From Aneurinibacillus sp. Ricciae_BoGa-3 (GTDB lineage Bacteria > Bacillota > Bacilli > Aneurinibacillales > Aneurinibacillaceae), in the NCBI RefSeq assembly GCF_028421645.1, contig NZ_CP116887.1, forward strand, positions 3,722,001-3,786,000: a stretch of DNA of 64,000 nt, in the 5' to 3' direction. The position numbers were made by a program, and so were the translations under genes. Positions 46,461 through 55,576 of this stretch are shown one piece after another. The notes beneath the pieces were generated by a model. That model was given only the letters and a program-made list of their open reading frames with translations, was not told where the DNA came from and did no database searches. Each line of letters starts with the position of its first letter. The first letter of the stretch is position 1.

Positions 46461-47201
46461 TTAGTTGGTATTGATCCCCTGCTGCTGCGGCTGTATTCCG
46501 TTAGCCGGTGCCTGTCCAGGAGCCTGAGCCGGCTGTGCCGGAGCGGGCTCCAAGGTAACGCTTTTAAGCTTCCAGCCGAATTCATTCTTGTCCATTGTGA
46601 TGATTTCCAGCAGATCGCTTGATGTTTTCTGCGGGTTCGTAGGGGAAACTGTGCTCGTCCGCGTGATGATCGCTTCGATAACGGCGGTCGTATCCTGCTT
46701 TTGTTTCATCGTTAGCTGTTTAAGCTTGTCCGAATCCGGGAAAGTGATCGGTGTTTTACTGGCCCATGCATCCTGCAGGCGCTTCACCTGGAAATCCACA
46801 TAATCTTTTTCCGCATACGGCGCCATATTGTGCTCAAACTGTGACACAATCACTTTCTTGGCCTTGTCCACGTTCTGAGGATTAAACATGAAGGTGCTTG
46901 AAGTATACGAGCTCCGGAAAGAAGCCTCTCCCTGCTCCACAAGATAATAGGCAAGAAGCGGCAGGGTGGATTCATCCACCGTAGCGCTGTTTAACACAGA
47001 AATTGTATTTTGCAGGTTAGCATTATCATTATTTGCTTTTTTAAGCTGCCCTTTTGTATCATCCAATTGATTTTTAACGTTTCCTAATTCGGTTTTCAAT
47101 GCCTGGTTCTCGTGTTCAATTACTTTGGTGTTGCATCCAGACATAATAAAACACAGCGACAGCAGAAGCGCTATCGCCCCCAAGTTAAACCTTTTTTTCA
47201 T
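46461..47201 (-). CDS. Putative lipoprotein with coiled coil
   Basis: A 246-residue product from the ATG at 47201. The lipoprotein signal MKKRFNLGAIALLLSLCFIM ends at lipobox MSGC. Residues 25-75 form a coiled coil (NQALKTELGNVKNQLDDTK). The rest is a globular domain with a Pro/Gln/Ala-rich tail (QPAQAPGQAPANG). Probably anchored outside the membrane. No family recognised. Confidence 0.8.
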   Translation of the reverse strand: MKKRFNLGAIALLLSLCFIMSGCNTKVIEHENQALKTELGNVKNQLDDTKGQLKKANNDNANLQNTISVLNSATVDESTLPLLAYYLVEQGEASFRSSYTSSTFMFNPQNVDKAKKVIVSQFEHNMAPYAEKDYVDFQVKRLQDAWASKTPITFPDSDKLKQLTMKQKQDTTAVIEAIITRTSTVSPTNPQKTSSDLLEIITMDKNEFGWKLKSVTLEPAPAQPAQAPGQAPANGIQPQQQGINTN

Positions 47202-47302
47202 ATACCTGTCGATCTCCTTTATTGGACTACCATCCTGCATGCCTATATACAACCTATATTGTAACAGGAATCGGACAGGTTAGGGAATAAAAAAAATGGA
47301 TT

Positions 47303-48541
47303 TTACTTAATGGGTTGCCGTCTCTCACCCTCCACAAAAGCCAGGCTTTTTATTTCATCCTGGTTGGCTACAACTTCAAGATCAGCCGTCCCTGTCCCAT
47401 AAAAAATGTATTTGCCTTTGTATTTTTCATACGCCTTCATGGAACTTGATCGATGCCCAACCACCATATCGGCGCCCGCGTCGATTATTTTGTGCGCCAG
47501 CGTTGTTTGATAGTCCTGCGGGGCTGTCTGATCCTTGCTTCCCCAGTAAACGCAAACTATAAGAAAATCAGATTTTCTTTTTGCCCGCTGCACATCACCT
47601 GCTGCATGTTCGCCGTATGCATCGGCTACGCCTGGCTCAAAATCTGTTGCTTTCCATGATACATCCGGTACAGCACGGGAGAAAGAGATAAAGCCGTATC
47701 TCTCCCCATTTTTCTCAATGACATGCGGAGAAAAAGCTTCTTTCGTCATACCGTAGCCCTGAACGGTTATGTTTTTCTTCCGCAGTTCAGCAATCTCTTT
47801 ATCTACAGCGTCGCGGCTCTGCCCTGCAAGGATATCATGGTTTGCCACGTCAACCCCTACCTTCCCTGAGGCGGGCGGCGTGCTGAGCCAGACGGGAAGG
47901 CCCTGCCCGGCTTTAAAATCGTATACGGGATATAACTGATAGTCCGCAGCGGGACCGGCTTGCGCTTGTCCAGTGTGGTAGGGGGTGTCGGGGTGAATTA
48001 CCGCGTAAAAAAGCGAAGGGTTTAACGCTGCCTGCGGCTTTTGGCCGACCCCATCAGAAGCGCTGCTAGGCCTAACTCGGGCAGCCAGTTTGGCCTGTGA
48101 TCCCGATGATTGGGAAGAGGCCTGATTAAGCAATTCACCAACAGTCTTATCATCCGGGGTGGTCTGCTTTTGGCTCATGATTTCCTGTATGCCGGGCTTT
48201 GTCCTTGATCCTTCTGCTGATTGGAATGACTTCCACATCCCCCAGCCACCGTAGCCAGCAACGCTGAGAAGGGCAAGCGCTACAATCCAGCCAATCAGGG
48301 CATAGCTGCGTTTTCCCACAGCAGCTTCCGTTTCTCTCGGCTGCAGTGTGTTCTCATCGAGATTAAAAAAGGCAAACAACTGCTCCAGTTCCTCGATGGT
48401 CGCCGGGCTGTTACCTTCTTCGATCATGTGCAGTCTTTCAGGAGGAATGCCGGTAGCTTTCACCACTTCCTCCTCATTGATGCCGAGCTCATAACGGTAT
48501 TCCTGAAGCCTGCTGGCGAGGGTGTATAAATCGGTTTTCAT
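47303..48541 (-). CDS. XRE-HTH / membrane helix / CapA-like (PGA_cap) fusion
   Basis: A 412-residue product from the ATG at 48541 (GGGAGGTAAGG upstream). Residues 5-60 are an XRE-type HTH (RLQEYRYELGINEEEVVKATGI). A membrane helix follows at about 78-100 (SYALIGWIVALALLSVAGYGG), then a linker and from about 170 a CapA/PGA_cap fold: VDVANHDILAGQ, VCVYWGSKDQTAPQ and IIDAGADMVVGHRSS. The usual metal-binding N-terminal GDxML motif is missing and HPH reads HRS, so the phosphatase-like site is probably inactive. The order resembles RodZ (cytoplasmic HTH, one helix, outside domain), so a cell-envelope role is likely. Confidence 0.8.
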   Translation of the reverse strand: MKTDLYTLASRLQEYRYELGINEEEVVKATGIPPERLHMIEEGNSPATIEELEQLFAFFNLDENTLQPRETEAAVGKRSYALIGWIVALALLSVAGYGGWGMWKSFQSAEGSRTKPGIQEIMSQKQTTPDDKTVGELLNQASSQSSGSQAKLAARVRPSSASDGVGQKPQAALNPSLFYAVIHPDTPYHTGQAQAGPAADYQLYPVYDFKAGQGLPVWLSTPPASGKVGVDVANHDILAGQSRDAVDKEIAELRKKNITVQGYGMTKEAFSPHVIEKNGERYGFISFSRAVPDVSWKATDFEPGVADAYGEHAAGDVQRAKRKSDFLIVCVYWGSKDQTAPQDYQTTLAHKIIDAGADMVVGHRSSSMKAYEKYKGKYIFYGTGTADLEVVANQDEIKSLAFVEGERRQPIK

Positions 48542-48564
48542 CCTTACCTCCCGAATTTCCAATT

Positions 48565-48599
48565 AGAAAAAGCCCGGAAACTAATTTCCAGGCCCTTAT
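48565..48599 (-). terminator. Terminator of the desaturase gene
   Basis: Minus strand AAGGGCCTGGAAA-TTAG-TTTCCGGGCTTTTT. Confidence 0.85.
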
Positions 48600-48608
48600 T
48601 GCGTTTTT

Positions 48609-49505
48609 TTATATGACTGCACGGCCGCGAAGACGGGTACAAACTTTTTTAAGCCGCTCATAATGCTTAAGAATGCGCTGCCTTGCTTCTTCTGCCTCTG
48701 GCAGGCTCGGGCGCAGGCTTTTGATTTTCCAATATTCCACCAGCACTTCAATCACCTGGTCAAAGTATTCCACCGGGCCATAGCCAGCACCCTTTGCTAT
48801 CATGCCCATTCTTTCCTCAAAATCAGGCATAACAGCCCCTGGCATAGAAAAGTTAATCATTACATTTGCGACATAGAAGATGTAATTCTCATCCACCTCT
48901 AAATGCGCTTTCACAGCGTCACGATAAAAAGCATAGTGGAGCACTTCATCTTTGGACAAACGCCGCAGCAGCACAGCAAGCGTGCGATCATGAACCGAAG
49001 CGGCACGCGCCAGGTTGTTATAGAAGACCATCGTGGCCAATTCCTGCAGCGTGGTATAAGCAAGCGTCTCAAGCGGTGTAGAAAACTCACCGATCCAGCC
49101 AAGCTCCACCACGTGTTTGCGCAGCTGGTGCAGGCGTTTTGGGTCAGCGTTTCGCGTTAGCAGCAAATACGTCTCCAACAGGCTTGAATGCTGGTCCTCT
49201 TCTGCTGTCCATGTATGAATAAAATCATGCATAACAGAGAATGAACCCTTAAATGTGTCCGATAGATAAGTTGTAAACCACGGTAAATTAACCTCAGTTA
49301 ACAATGCAGTTTCAACCGCTGTTTTTAAAATATCAGGGAGACTTCCCTGGTTCTTATGATAAGGAACCCGTTTAAAATCCTGTCCTTGATCCCAAGGAAG
49401 AAATTCATGGTAGCTCCAATCAATATTCTCGGCCCTTTCACGGTGCGTTTTATAAAGTTCCTTAAACTTTGCTTCGAGACGATGATCGAGCTGACTTTGT
49501 AACAA
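48609..49505 (-). CDS. Acyl-ACP desaturase (soluble diiron, FA_desaturase_2)
   Basis: A 298-residue ferritin-like helical bundle. Two diiron motifs are visible: WTAEEDQHSSLLE (EExxH, about 100) and LSKDEVLHYAFYRDAV (DExxH, about 185), matching EENRH and DEKRH of plant and actinobacterial acyl-ACP desaturases. It would introduce a double bond into ACP-bound fatty acids using reduced ferredoxin. The start is TTG with AAGAGG 6 nt upstream. Single gene with its own terminator. The soluble type is less usual in Bacillales than membrane Des. Confidence 0.85.
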   Translation of the reverse strand: MLQSQLDHRLEAKFKELYKTHRERAENIDWSYHEFLPWDQGQDFKRVPYHKNQGSLPDILKTAVETALLTEVNLPWFTTYLSDTFKGSFSVMHDFIHTWTAEEDQHSSLLETYLLLTRNADPKRLHQLRKHVVELGWIGEFSTPLETLAYTTLQELATMVFYNNLARAASVHDRTLAVLLRRLSKDEVLHYAFYRDAVKAHLEVDENYIFYVANVMINFSMPGAVMPDFEERMGMIAKGAGYGPVEYFDQVIEVLVEYWKIKSLRPSLPEAEEARQRILKHYERLKKVCTRLRGRAVI

Positions 49506-49622
49506 TGTAGGCCTCTTTTCTCCTCACAGGTCTTAATAAAGCGTGTAAAATTATTTCCATTATAACACGCACCGGGCCTGCGTGACCTATGAAGTTTCTG
49601 CAAATTGTTAACAGACCTTAGT

Positions 49623-50126
49623 TTATACGAGGATGCGTCCGCACTCTTCACATTGAACAATGTGCCTGCCTTTTCGCCACTCATCCATTTTCGCCACAGA
49701 TAGTGGGAGAAAGCATCCCATACACGATCTTCTTTTAACCTCAACAATAGGATTGCGTTTGGTCTGTGCAACCGTATGATAAATATCGAACGCTTCCGGG
49801 GAGATGGATCCGGCCAGTTCAACGGCTTTATCTTTCCATTCCCGCAGTCGCTCCCGCGCATCCATTTCGCGGTCAAAGACAGTTTCATTGAAGCGCTCGT
49901 ATTCTTTTTCTGCCATCCATAATTCCTGCTGGGCCAGCGCAAGGGCAATGCGTCCGTCTATATCCTCTTCTGCCGGCGCACCCAGATTTTCTACCTTTTC
50001 TCTCAGAGACTGAACAGACGCTGTATGAGCTGTCTCTTCCTCTTTAATTCGTGCGATTTCCTTCTGAATTTTATCAACTTCTGCTTGCGCGGCGTGCCAC
50101 TCAAGCAGTTTTCTAGATTGCAACAT
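49623..50126 (-). CDS. Coiled-coil protein with C4 zinc ribbon
   Basis: A 167-residue protein: residues 5-110 are a long charged coiled coil (KIQKEIARIKEEETAHTASV), and residues 130-165 a C4 zinc ribbon (SCMGCFLPL and VQCEECGRI). This is the zf-RING_7/C4-type family found near nif3 in many bacteria, and indeed it follows nif3 by 18 nt here. Function unknown; nucleic-acid binding is plausible. Confidence 0.85.
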   Translation of the reverse strand: MLQSRKLLEWHAAQAEVDKIQKEIARIKEEETAHTASVQSLREKVENLGAPAEEDIDGRIALALAQQELWMAEKEYERFNETVFDREMDARERLREWKDKAVELAGSISPEAFDIYHTVAQTKRNPIVEVKRRSCMGCFLPLSVAKMDEWRKGRHIVQCEECGRILV

Positions 50127-50144
50127 CTGCTCTCTCCTGCTCTT

Positions 50145-51260
50145 TTATAGGAAGGTAAACGGATCCGTGTTAATCCGGGAAATGATAATGTCTGTATTAA
50201 GCTTGTCTTCTTTTATCCGCTTATCTAAAACTTTCTTCACGGCTTCCTTCATAACTTTCTCCACGTTGTGGCCTGGATCAACCAGGCTTAATCCGCCTGC
50301 CATGGCATCATGGGCGTTGTGGTAGTAAACGTCGCCTGTGACCATGACATCGGCTCCGCAAAACATCGCTTTGGATATAAAACTGTTTCCGTCGCCTCCA
50401 ACCACCGCAACTTTGCGGACTGGTTTTGTAAGCGGGCCGACAGCGCGAACCCCCGTAACGTCAAATGCCGCTTTTACTTTTTGTGCAAACGCAGCAAGCG
50501 TCATCTCCTGAGGAAGCCTGCCGATTCTGCCAATTCCCCAGGTTGTCCCAGCCTGTTCAACCGGGTAGATGTCATAGGCCACTTCTTCATATGGATGGGC
50601 CTTTGTCATCGCTTTGATCACTTTTGCCTGGATTTCCTCCGGCATAATCGTTTCCATGCGCACTTCCTGTACGTGCTCCATTTTACCTGGCTCGCCAATG
50701 AATGGGTTCGTTCCTTCGCGTGGCAGAAACGTGCCTGTTCCTTCTACACCAAATGTGCAATGGCTATAGTGGCCGATCCAGCCGGCGCCTGCCTGAGAAA
50801 TGGCTTCGCGCACTGCATCCAGATGGGAGGCGGGAACGTACACCACAATTTTTTTTAGCTTCTGCTCATGCCACTTCTCAAGAATTTCGATGTCTTCCAG
50901 GCCAAGGGCCTCCGCCATTAAGTCGTTAATTCCACCTTCCGCCACATCCAGATTGGTGTGGGCCACATATACCGCAATGTCATGTTTAATCAGTTTCTCA
51001 TAGAGACGGCCCTGCGGCAGGTCTGTCCGGATGTTCTTCAGCGGCCGGAAAATAACGGCATGGTGTGCGATGATTAAATCTATCCCTTCCGCAATCGCTT
51101 CATCCACGACATCTTCCAGGACATCAAGCGCGATCATGACTTTCTTCACTTCTTTCTGCAGCGTCCCCACCTGCAGGCCGATTTTATCATTTTCCATCGC
51201 CAGGTGCTTCGGCGCAAAACTTTCAAAATACTGGATTATTCGCTGTCCGCTGGCATACAT
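50145..51260 (-). CDS. Nif3-like dinuclear metal-centre protein
   Basis: A 371-residue protein from the ATG at 51260 (GGAGGATATAATAGG upstream). Metal ligands appear in LIIAHHAVIFRPL (His-His, about 62-75), VYVAHTNLDVAEGGIND (about 100) and a C-terminal LVDPGHNVEKV. An inserted YqfO/PII-like domain sits in the middle (KIVVYVPASHLDAVREAI). It corresponds to B. subtilis YqfO. Function unproven. It overlaps trmK by 25 bp. Confidence 0.9.
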   Translation of the reverse strand: MYASGQRIIQYFESFAPKHLAMENDKIGLQVGTLQKEVKKVMIALDVLEDVVDEAIAEGIDLIIAHHAVIFRPLKNIRTDLPQGRLYEKLIKHDIAVYVAHTNLDVAEGGINDLMAEALGLEDIEILEKWHEQKLKKIVVYVPASHLDAVREAISQAGAGWIGHYSHCTFGVEGTGTFLPREGTNPFIGEPGKMEHVQEVRMETIMPEEIQAKVIKAMTKAHPYEEVAYDIYPVEQAGTTWGIGRIGRLPQEMTLAAFAQKVKAAFDVTGVRAVGPLTKPVRKVAVVGGDGNSFISKAMFCGADVMVTGDVYYHNAHDAMAGGLSLVDPGHNVEKVMKEAVKKVLDKRIKEDKLNTDIIISRINTDPFTFL

Positions 51261-51961
51261 CCTATTATATCCTCCATCCATTTGATTCGCCGGGCTATCT
51301 CTTGTTTTTTCTTCTGCGCTTCTGCCGCAGTTGCATCTTTCATGCCCTCATAAATGTGCACCCATTTTTCCTTCTCACCGCTCCACTTTTTGTGAAGCAG
51401 AGCAGGTTTGTCACGCCACAGAAAAGGACCAATCTCGATTAATTCCTCTAGAGGAAGGCCCTGATTCCGGTAGGGCTCCTGGCTGTCTCCGGGAACGGCC
51501 CGCATTATTTCATAGAGAATGCCATCTTCTTCAATGAGTTTCTCGCCTGTGATCTGCCAGCCGTGATCTAACAGCCAGCGCCTGAGCTGGGGGGCCGCCA
51601 CATTGGGCTGCAGTACAAGTTCCTTCACATCCAGCTCCGCCACGCGAGCCTCCAGGATGGAGACCATTAAGCTGCCACCCATCCCTGCAATGCATATGCT
51701 ATCGACTTCCCCTCTGTTGACGACAGCCAATCCGTCACCGAGGCGTACATCTATCTTATCGGTTAATCCTGCTGATCGAACCTGCCGCAGAGCTGATTCA
51801 TATGGCCCTCTATTTACTTCGCCAGCAATGCAGAAAGGAGCAATATTTTGTTCAATTAAATATGTAGGCAGGTAGGCATGGTCTGAACCGATATCTGCCA
51901 CCCTGCTACCGGGTGTTACCATGCTCCCTATTGCTTGCAACCGCCGGGATACTTCCGTCAT
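51236..51961 (-). CDS. trmK: tRNA (adenine(22)-N1)-methyltransferase
   Basis: A 241-residue Rossmann methyltransferase from the ATG at 51961 (GAAGGAGCG upstream). The SAM loop is VADIGSDHAYLPTYLIE (about 25-41); CIAGMGGSLMV carries the second motif. It corresponds to YqfN/TrmK, which methylates A22 of some tRNAs. Operon order trmK-nif3-zinc ribbon is as in other Bacillales. Confidence 0.9.
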   Translation of the reverse strand: MTEVSRRLQAIGSMVTPGSRVADIGSDHAYLPTYLIEQNIAPFCIAGEVNRGPYESALRQVRSAGLTDKIDVRLGDGLAVVNRGEVDSICIAGMGGSLMVSILEARVAELDVKELVLQPNVAAPQLRRWLLDHGWQITGEKLIEEDGILYEIMRAVPGDSQEPYRNQGLPLEELIEIGPFLWRDKPALLHKKWSGEKEKWVHIYEGMKDATAAEAQKKKQEIARRIKWMEDIIGCMPADSE

Positions 51962-52039
51962 ACCATCGCTCCTTCTTTGCATTCCTTCCCCTTTAGCTTA
52001 TCATTCCCAGCAAATAATTAACAACCTGTTAGAGCGGCA

Positions 52040-52100
52040 TAGTGGGAAAAACATCGCGGGCCGCACTTCAACACGTTAAAGCTAAATATACTTTCCCATA
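52040..52100. repeat. Short copy of a dispersed noncoding repeat
   Basis: It shares GAAAAACATCG-GGGCC at its left end and TTAAAGC-AAATATACT-TT at its right end with the longer copy at 55110-55541. Its termini, TAGTGGGAAA and TTTCCCATA, are near-inverted. No coding capacity. Confidence 0.55.
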
Positions 52101-52138
52101 CGACAAAAAGGCTGCCAGAATCGACTGCAGCCTTTTTA
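52100..52138 (-). terminator. Terminator of the acyl-CoA dehydrogenase/synthetase operon
   Basis: AAAAAGGCTGC (52105-52115) and GCAGCCTTTTT (52127-52137), an 11-bp perfect stem. Confidence 0.9.
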
Positions 52139-52155
52139 GAGTGCTTCTTGTGTTA

Positions 52156-53803
52156 TTACTGCCTGGAAATCCTGAGCAGTTTAGTGGCTTCCTCGCGCAG
52201 ACGGAACTTCTGGATTTTGCCGGATGCCGTCATGGGGTATTCTTTCACTACCTGCACATACCGCGGAATTTTGAAGCGTGCTATCTTCCCTTCGCAATAC
52301 GCCCAGATTTCTTCCGCCGTCAGCGTTTCCCCTTCCTTAACTTTAACGCAGGCCATTATTTCTTCCCCAAACTTCTCGTCCGGGACCCCGACTACCTGCA
52401 CATCCAAAATTTTATCATTCGAATAGAGGAATTCTTCAATCTCTCGGGGGTAAATGTTCTCCCCGCCACGGATAATCATGTCCTTGAGGCGGCCGGTAAT
52501 CCGGTAATAGCCTTCCTCATCGACGGTTGCAATGTCACCGGTATGCAGCCAGCCTTCATGGTCGATGGCTTTAGCCGTCTGTTCCGGCATATTGTAATAC
52601 CCCTTCATCACATGCACACCGCGCGTACAGAGCTCACCCGGTTCCCCAATCGGCATTTCTTCACCTGTTACCGGATCCACAACTTTTGCCTCTACGTGCG
52701 GCAGTACGCGCCCAACCGTTGAAACCCGCCTTTCCAGCGTGTCGTTCGCTCTTGTCTGTGTAATCACCGGAGCTGCTTCTGTTTGGCCATATGCGATGGT
52801 AATATCTTTCATGCCCATCTCATTAACGACCTTTCTCATCACCTCCATCGGACAGGGTGAACCGGACATAATCCCTGTACGCAGGGTACGCAAATCATAG
52901 GTGTTAAACTCCGGGTGGCTTAATTCTGCGATAAACATCGTAGGTACACCGTATAGCACGGTGCATTTCTCCTGTTGTACAGCCTCGAGCACTTTTGCCG
53001 GGTCAAAGGAGATAATTGGTACCATGGCTGCACCTGTTGCGGCGCAGGCAAGCGTGCCCATTACGCAGCCGAAACAGTGAAAGAACGGCACTGGGATACA
53101 GACGCGATCTTCTTCGGTAATGTTCTGGCAAGATGCCACGTTAATGGCGTTATTAACGATATTTTTATGGGAGAGCATAACGCCTTTGGGAAAACCAGTT
53201 GTGCCGGACGTATACTGCATATTTATAACATCATCCGGTTCCAGACTGTCCTGGATGCGGGAAAGCACTTCTGGCGCGACGCTATTTGAGCAGTCCAGCA
53301 AATCCTTCCACAGGTACATGCCCGGCTTCTGCTGTTCGCCAATAACGATCACATTCTTAAGATGAGGCAGACGCCGGGGATTCAAGCTTCCCTGGTTGGC
53401 ATGTATAGAGCTCCGGGCAGAGCTCATAAAGCATATCGAGGTAGCTCACACCACGGAAAGAATCCATTAAAATTATGGTTGATGATTCAGACTGCCTCAG
53501 CAGGTACTCCAGTTCCTGTACCCGATAGCTTGTGTTCACCGTCACAAGCACCGCACCCATCTTGGCAGATGCGAATTGCGCCGTCACCCATTCAGGCAGA
53601 TTGGTCGCCCAGATGGCGATATTTTCACCTTTCTGAATGCCGATGTGGATGAGCCCCCGCGCCACCCTGTTGCATAGCTCCTGAAACTGCGCGTAAGTGT
53701 AGCGCAGCCCAAGCTCCGGGTAAACCACAGCATCCCGGTCCGGAAATTTCCCCGTTGTTTCATCCAATAATGCCCCGATTGTGATGGATACTGGTTCACT
53801 CAC
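52156..53803 (-). pseudogene. Acyl-CoA synthetase (AMP-forming), frameshifted
   Basis: The reading frame starts at the GTG at 53803 (GGGGGGG upstream) and is intact to about residue 142 ([16 protein letters not shown]), then shifts. From 53375 down it continues in another frame as [13 protein letters not shown] to the stop at 52156. Removing one C from the run at 53376-53379 restores a 548-residue protein, close to the family length. Signatures: [18 protein letters not shown] (P-loop), [31 protein letters not shown] and the C-terminal lysine in TASGKIQKF. It resembles B. subtilis YngI and activates fatty acids to CoA thioesters. It may be a real pseudogene or a sequence error. Confidence 0.85.
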
Positions 53804-53833
53804 TGCTTTAACCCCCCCCACAAAATGATTTTG

Positions 53834-54976
53834 TTATTGACACCCGATTTGACGGGAAATAACCAGGCGCAGGACCTCAGACGTACCTTCGCCAATCTCC
53901 AAAAGCTTCGCATCACGAAAGAAGCGTTCAACCTGATATTCGTGCATGTAGCCGTTTCCTCCATGAATTTGGATGGCCTGGTTGCACACGCGCATGCACA
54001 TTTCGGAAGCAAACAGTTTTGCCATTGCGGCCTCTTTCGTAAACCGGCTACCCTGGTCTTTCAGCCAGCCTGCTTTATACACCATATTGCGCGCGATTTC
54101 AATTTGCATCGCCATGTCTGCCAGTTTGAACTGGATCGCCTGGAACTTCGACAGCGTCTGTCCAAATTGCACGCGTTCATTCGCATAAGCCAGCGCTTTT
54201 TCAAATGCCCCTTGTGCGATGCCTACGGCCATCGCGGCTATCCCAATGCGCCCTCCATCAAGCGTAGCAAGAAACTGTTTAAACCCATTGCCACGCTGGC
54301 CAAGCATGTTCTCATCAGGAACCGCCACATCTTCCATAAACAATTGTGTTGTATTGGAGGCATGAAGTCCCATCTTTTCATAGTCTGCAACCGTCTGAAA
54401 GCCTGGGGATTCCGTCGAAACGACAAACGCGGTTATACCGCTCGTGCCTTTCTCTTTATCGGTTACAGCGGTAATCGCTAGGTTTTTCGCATAGCTGGCA
54501 TTCGTGATATAACATTTCGACCCATTAATGACCCATTCTTTCCCGTTGTGCACGGCCGTTGTCCGGGTTCCGCCGGCATCCGAACCGGCATTTGGCTCAG
54601 TCAAACCAAATGCTCCGAAATATTCCCCACGGCAGATCGGCGTAAGATATTTCTGTTTCTGTTCGTGGGTGCCAAACATATTGATTGGCGCTCCGCCGAG
54701 GGAAACGTGTGCGGAATAGGTAATGCCCGTCGACGCACACACCCGGCTTAATTCCTCCACCACAATGGAAAAGCTTATGGTATCGGCTCCGCCCCCGCCG
54801 TACTCTTCCGGGAAGGGCAGACCCATTAAATCAAGGGCCGCCATCTTCTTAAAAACTTGCAGCGGAAACTCGCCTGTTTTATCCCGTTCATCAGCTCCCG
54901 GTGCCACTTCCGCCTCGGCAAAATCCCGTATCAGGTTTTTGATCATCTTCTGCTCTTCTGTCAAATTAAAATCCAT
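53834..54976 (-). CDS. Acyl-CoA dehydrogenase
   Basis: A 380-residue FAD-dependent dehydrogenase: FGLTEPNAGSDAGGTRT (about 125), WVINGSKCYITNA, and the catalytic-base region FRDAKLLEIGEGTSEVLRL near the C-terminus, Glu in EGTSE. It oxidises acyl-CoA at the alpha-beta position in beta-oxidation. It is 30 nt upstream of the acyl-CoA synthetase gene, the yngJ-yngI arrangement of B. subtilis. ATG follows GGAGAGAAA. Confidence 0.92.
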   Translation of the reverse strand: MDFNLTEEQKMIKNLIRDFAEAEVAPGADERDKTGEFPLQVFKKMAALDLMGLPFPEEYGGGGADTISFSIVVEELSRVCASTGITYSAHVSLGGAPINMFGTHEQKQKYLTPICRGEYFGAFGLTEPNAGSDAGGTRTTAVHNGKEWVINGSKCYITNASYAKNLAITAVTDKEKGTSGITAFVVSTESPGFQTVADYEKMGLHASNTTQLFMEDVAVPDENMLGQRGNGFKQFLATLDGGRIGIAAMAVGIAQGAFEKALAYANERVQFGQTLSKFQAIQFKLADMAMQIEIARNMVYKAGWLKDQGSRFTKEAAMAKLFASEMCMRVCNQAIQIHGGNGYMHEYQVERFFRDAKLLEIGEGTSEVLRLVISRQIGCQ

Positions 54977-55109
54977 TTTCTCTCCAGCCTTTCTTATTCA
55001 CTTGGATGAGCGATGGTTCAGAACTAAGCGATAAAGCGTTTTCGCACTAATCATCTGAATAATTGTAAATATACAATAATTTATTCTCTAGATTTATTAA
55101 AAATCCTCT

Positions 55110-55541
55110 CACAATAAGAAAAACATCGTGGGCCATGCCGCTCTCTCCTTTCCCCTCATAGAAGTTTTTACGGCCGCTTTGTGGAACGACGGACGGACGG
55201 GCATTAGGGAATCTTGGTCAGTGGCAAGCGTAAGCGCAGGCAATGGCCTTAGATTCCTTTATACCGTTTAGGTGCAACATCTGGGTATCGGGGTGATGGA
55301 GACAGTTGCCGGTCTTTTTCGCCCTCTGTTCCACACGCTCCACAGGGGGAAAGCAAGGTGCGGCCATGTACCTCACGATGTTTTTCAGGGTGTTTTGGGA
55401 CCGGAGGTCCCATTGAAAAAATCGCTTCAGGCATTGCAACACTGTTAATCACACCAACTTTCTATAACAAAGAGAAAGGGACCTATCGCCCTAGCAGAAA
55501 ATCGCTTAAGCACCTTAAAGCGAAATATACTCTTTCATAAT
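55110..55541. repeat. Long copy of the dispersed repeat, about 430 bp, no clear gene
   Basis: The ends match the short copy at 52040-52100; the middle (about 55145-55505) is extra. The middle has a GGGACC-GGA-GGTCCC hairpin (about 55401-55415) and only weak reading frames without ribosome sites. It may be a nonautonomous mobile element or its remains. The flanking gap (54977-55109) shows nothing else. Confidence 0.5.
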
Positions 55542-55544
55542 AAG

Positions 55545-55575
55545 AAAAAAGCCAGCGGATGGACGCTAGCTTCTG
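55545..55575 (-). terminator. Terminator of the 55577 gene
   Basis: Minus strand AGCTAGCG-TCCATC-CGCTGGCT (one G-U pair), then TTTTTTC. Confidence 0.82.
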
Positions 55576-55576
55576 G

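Noticed and set aside
55249..55452. 67-codon minus-strand frame inside the long repeat (with a CGACG peptide)
   Set aside because: Weak GTG start with no Shine-Dalgarno and overlapping equally long frames; more likely noncoding repeat sequence.
55100..55545. Riboswitch, T-box, tmRNA or RNase P RNA upstream of the acyl-CoA dehydrogenase gene
   Set aside because: I looked for hallmark motifs (GGGTGGNACCGCG, P4 of RNase P, tRNA-like ends) and found none.
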